64,000 nucleotides of DNA from Scenedesmus sp. ARA3 (taxonomy: Eukaryota > Chlorophyta > Chlorophyceae > Sphaeropleales > Scenedesmaceae), in contig RWJK01001582.1 of NCBI GenBank assembly GCA_004335835.1, positions 1 through 64,000 of the forward strand. The letters are read 5' to 3'. The notes beneath the pieces were generated by a model. The model had not been told where the DNA came from and ran no database searches. It saw nothing but the letters and a program-made list of their open reading frames with translations. Shown here one piece after another: positions 62,001 through 64,000 of the stretch. The translations under genes and the position numbers were made by a program. The first letter of the stretch is position 1, and each line of letters begins with the position of its first letter.

Positions 62001-63768
62001 ATAACGGGGACAGCACCGGCAGCGCGGATTTGGACGCACAACCTTCTGGAAACAATGAAACATAACAAAAGCACGTAACACAGCGATTCCAGCGCACCTG
62101 TGCCGGAGGCATCCGGCGTCATCTGTAGCGCCGCCTCTGCATCTGCCAGCAGCTTTGCGCTCATGATGAGCACCAGCATGTGCTGCTGCCACGCCATGCC
62201 TGAGGGGATCACCGCCTGGCCCTGCGCGCAGCAGCAGCAGCAGCAGCAGAGCGGAGCTGTAATGTATTAGCAAACAGCAACAGATGTTAGCTGAAAAGCC
62301 AAGCAGCAGCAAAGGATGGTGCAAATGTCCGCAGTGACAGTTGCAACCACGCCGCGCTGTGCAGCAGCCCCCCCCCCCAGATCTGCTATGGTTTTGCAAT
62401 CAACACGCCTTGGGAAGCACCCAACCCTTCCACGCGTACCACACAAGGCCACAGCAGCATGCCACTGCAAAGGCTGGCCCTGCAACACCCACTCGACTCT
62501 TGTCTCTATCCAGCAGACCATGCAGCTTCAACCCACAATCCTGACACACCCCACACACCTGTGCGTTCCTCCTGCAGCCTGGATGGCTCTCCGCAAAGGC
62601 AATAGGGTTCATCAGCCGCGCATCCCCGCTGGCACTGCGGATAATCAGCTGCAGCAGCTGGCTGCGCTGCTGACTGTACGCATCCCAGCTCATGTGCCCC
62701 TGCCCACTTGCAGGAGGCATTGCCCCGGCATGTGTCAGCGCCACTATGGTGTTGAGCCATATGTGGGGCCCGCATGCGTTCGTGACGGCTTGCAGGACAG
62801 GCACCTCGCCGCCGGCTCGCGACGGCTGGTCAAACCTGGTCAACAGCAGCAGGCGATGAGGTGAGTTGAACTTGGTCACACTGGGTCAAAATAGTGCAAC
62901 ACGGACAGCGCATGCGTTAGTGACGGCTTGCAGGACAGGCACCTCGCCGCCGGCTCGCAACGGCTGGTCAAACCTGGTCAGCAGCAGCAGACAGTGAGCC
63001 AAGTCAGACCTAGTCAAACTTGGTCAAAGTGCGGCATGAAAGACAGAGAAGGGTAGAGCTTGAGCTGTCACACCCGCCAAGCAAAAGCAGTAATACAACC
63101 GGGGACATCATGGCACATCCAGCACACGTGTCCATTGTGCACGCATGCAGTGCACCCATACACACAACACCACCAAGCACACCAACCGCCCACCTGTCCA
63201 CATACAGCACCATGTCTATCTCACGCTGCTGGAAGATGAACAATTCATCCACGGCAACATTGCGATTCCCACAAACGAACCTTGCTTTCAACAGCTGCTG
63301 CTTGCGCCCACCTGTCCACATAAAGCACCGAGTCTGGCTCATGCTGCTGGAAGATGCACAGACTGTCCTTGGCAACTGTGATGTTCAAACAAACAAAATC
63401 TCTTGCCTTATTGCACCGTACCTGTCCACGTACAGCACCAGGTCTGGCTCATGCTGCTGGAAGGCCTTGCGCAGCTTGCGCAGCACCGCAGCATTCGCAG
63501 CAGCGCCAGCAGCACTCGCTGTCAGCCCCGGTGTGTCGATCAGCGTCAGTGTCACACCCAGCACCTGACCCTGGCTCACTTCCACGCGCTTCGTGCCTCC
63601 TGAAAAGGCATCCAGCGGCAGGCTGGCTGCACTGCTGCTGCTGCTGCTGCTGCTGCTGCCCATGGCAAGGAGGCTGCGGATGAGCTGCGTCTTGCCGGTG
63701 CCGCGTAGGCCGATTACTAGGATCTTCACATTCAGGTTCAGCGACGAGTTGGGGCCCTGTGAACCCAT
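57328..63768 (-). CDS. TOC159-type chloroplast outer-envelope import GTPase (G and M domains)
   Basis: Receptor GTPase of the TOC translocon, binding precursor proteins at the chloroplast surface. Minus-strand exons in phase: 63422-63768, 62559-62835, 62098-62221, 61447-61618, 60958-61167, 60045-60103, 59361-59536, 58848-59001, 58446-58603, 58093-58189; then 57328-57765. The G domain shows GLRGTGKT (about residues 20-27), GGTKRVEV, LIDTPGL, HEPDLVLYVDRFDQPSR, IVALTHAG and GDARLMNPIAFAESH. The M domain shows WIVRPHIEPHG, LSVYHDLPGLATTT and the C-terminal LQLNSRGIASLGLQL...LAGLVPLFNL, then a Gln tail. A Ser run lies between G1 and the GTK segment. No long acidic A domain is seen, but an acceptor-like CACAG just after the chosen ATG means 5' exons could lie outside the window. 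Exons 58093-58189 and 57328-57765 do not match in phase, so a small exon is missing or a boundary is wrong. About 735 aa; TOC90/TOC120 are possible equivalents. Confidence 0.87.
57754..58085 (-). repeat. Three copies of TOC159-like last-exon acceptor region
   Basis: The acceptor plus exon start GCAG|CTGTTCTGCC (sense) occurs at about 57765 (used), 57909 and 58013. Intronic sequence (CTTGCTGC, GGGCCCTGGCACTGAC) is copied with it. Confidence 0.8.
58311..58340 (-). repeat. Echo of TOC159-like exon 58446-58603 3' end
   Basis: The sense segment encoding ELDVALGK with an AAG|GTG donor (58443-58472) recurs about 132 bp further into the intron. Confidence 0.8.
59003..59060 (-). repeat. CTG-rich (sense) tract before a TOC159-like acceptor
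   Basis: Plus-strand CAG/CAA triplets, so CTG/TTG on the transcript. It abuts the acceptor of exon 58848-59001. Confidence 0.9.
59609..60003 (-). repeat. ~196 bp tandem duplication in TOC159-like intron
   Basis: Two units starting at 59609 and 59805 share CATACAGCGG, a GCTACAGCAGCAGCTTG block, GCCATGCAGGGTGAA and ACCAGCATGCTGGCCC; part of a third follows near 59957-60003. No exon sequence is included that I can see. Confidence 0.85.
60471..61030 (-). repeat. Two echoes of TOC159-like exon 60958-61167 3' end
   Basis: The sense segment encoding KMQLAQPRTATRVRP and SVQPPVGHR with its CACAG|GTG donor (original about 60954-61030) recurs at 60703-60785 and 60471-60557, all three in the same frame. 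Intronic GGACACA/GGAACACACC-type sequence is copied too. Periods are ~249 and ~232 bp. Confidence 0.92.
60795..60838. repeat. 10-bp minisatellite GGAACACACC
   Basis: Three perfect units and further partial units of GGAACACACC, inside the middle echo unit of the TOC159-like intron. Confidence 0.85.
61849..62165 (-). repeat. Echo of TOC159-like exon 62098-62221 3' end
   Basis: The sense end encoding LLADAEAALQM plus donor (62092-62165) recurs at 61849-61920, ~243 bp further into the intron, with LLADAEAALQM still readable and the CAG|GTGCG donor intact. Confidence 0.9.
62773..63048 (-). repeat. 138 bp tandem duplication over TOC159-like exon 62559-62835 acceptor
   Basis: 62773-62910 is repeated at 62911-63048. 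The copy holds the exon start (RFDQP and GGEVPVLQA readable) and its CCAG acceptor, lying upstream of the real exon on the sense strand. Confidence 0.9.
63191..63466 (-). repeat. Two echoes of TOC159-like exon 63422-63768 3' end
   Basis: The sense end encoding QQHEPDLVLYVDR with its donor (63420-63466) recurs at 63310-63356 (QQHEPDSVLYVDR) and 63191-63239 (QQREIDMVLYVDR). Period is about 110-119 bp. Confidence 0.92.
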
Positions 63769-64000
63769 TGTATGCAGCCATACAGGCAGCAAAACTGAGT
63801 ACCAGTTAAACATGCATAATGCGTACATGAGTTTGAGATTACGGCAACGTTATGTGTGTGCTTCCGATTGCTTGCTTCACAACATCAGTGGTTCCACAGT
63901 AGCCCAAGCAGCATCAATGGCACACATGGCACCTCCAATCGCCCAATTGCATGAGAGCATGCATGTAATTGCACCTAAATCACATTGTTTAGCTGACATG

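Noticed and set aside
1..64000. CRISPR arrays, bacterial operons, viral or transposon genes
   Set aside because: The direct repeats are explained by exon echoes and triplet tracts. I found no transposase, reverse transcriptase, integrase or viral protein signature, nor a tRNA or rRNA gene.

Overview
This window is nuclear DNA from a unicellular or colonial green alga. The genes are dense in introns, CTG/CAG triplet tracts are everywhere, and poly-Gln, poly-Ala and poly-Ser runs break up the proteins. The gene content is green-algal: an SBP-box factor, an AP2/ERF factor, a TOC159-type chloroplast import GTPase, a plastid-type rhodanese and two axonemal proteins. Triplet usage recalls Sphaeropleales (Tetradesmus/Scenedesmus-like), but that placement is a guess. 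I built gene models by hand, requiring GT-AG sites, matching intron phase and family conservation at each junction.

Layout. 282-4246 (+): 3' part of a TKL-like non-RD protein kinase with a poly-Gln tail, truncated at the left edge. 7307-11497 (+): SBP-box transcription factor. 11498-18302: long stretch with no recognisable gene, holding a decayed ~210 bp tandem repeat. 18303-18614 (+): signal peptidase complex subunit 1. 20596-22940 (-): AP2/ERF factor. 25724-27106 (-): PPPDE/DeSI isopeptidase. 27768-46021 (+): a 38-exon CFAP47-like central-apparatus protein of about 3,383 aa. 47378-48351 (-): unrecognised two-helix Cys-rich membrane protein. 48725-52724 (-): outer dynein arm docking complex coiled-coil protein (ODA1/DC2, CCDC114 type). 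53174-55958 (+): rhodanese-domain protein with a probable plastid transit peptide. 57328-63768 (-): TOC159-type GTPase receptor with G and M domains.

How they fit together. Two axonemal genes lie within 25 kb, so the alga very likely makes flagella at some life stage. Two genes serve protein targeting (SPC1 at the ER, TOC159 at the chloroplast envelope). Two pairs are head to head: DeSI/CFAP47 and ODA1/rhodanese.

The most unusual signal is structural. In three genes (kinase, rhodanese, TOC159) the introns hold tandem, partly decayed copies of the neighbouring exon end with its splice site. I call these exon-end echoes. They include a 37-nt exon end present four times, a five-member array with a ~211 bp higher-order period, and an echo acceptor that opens directly onto an in-frame stop. 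I saw no comparable copies in the 48 introns of the CFAP47 and ODA1 genes. A second pattern is that sense-strand (CTG)n tracts often sit just upstream of 3' splice sites.
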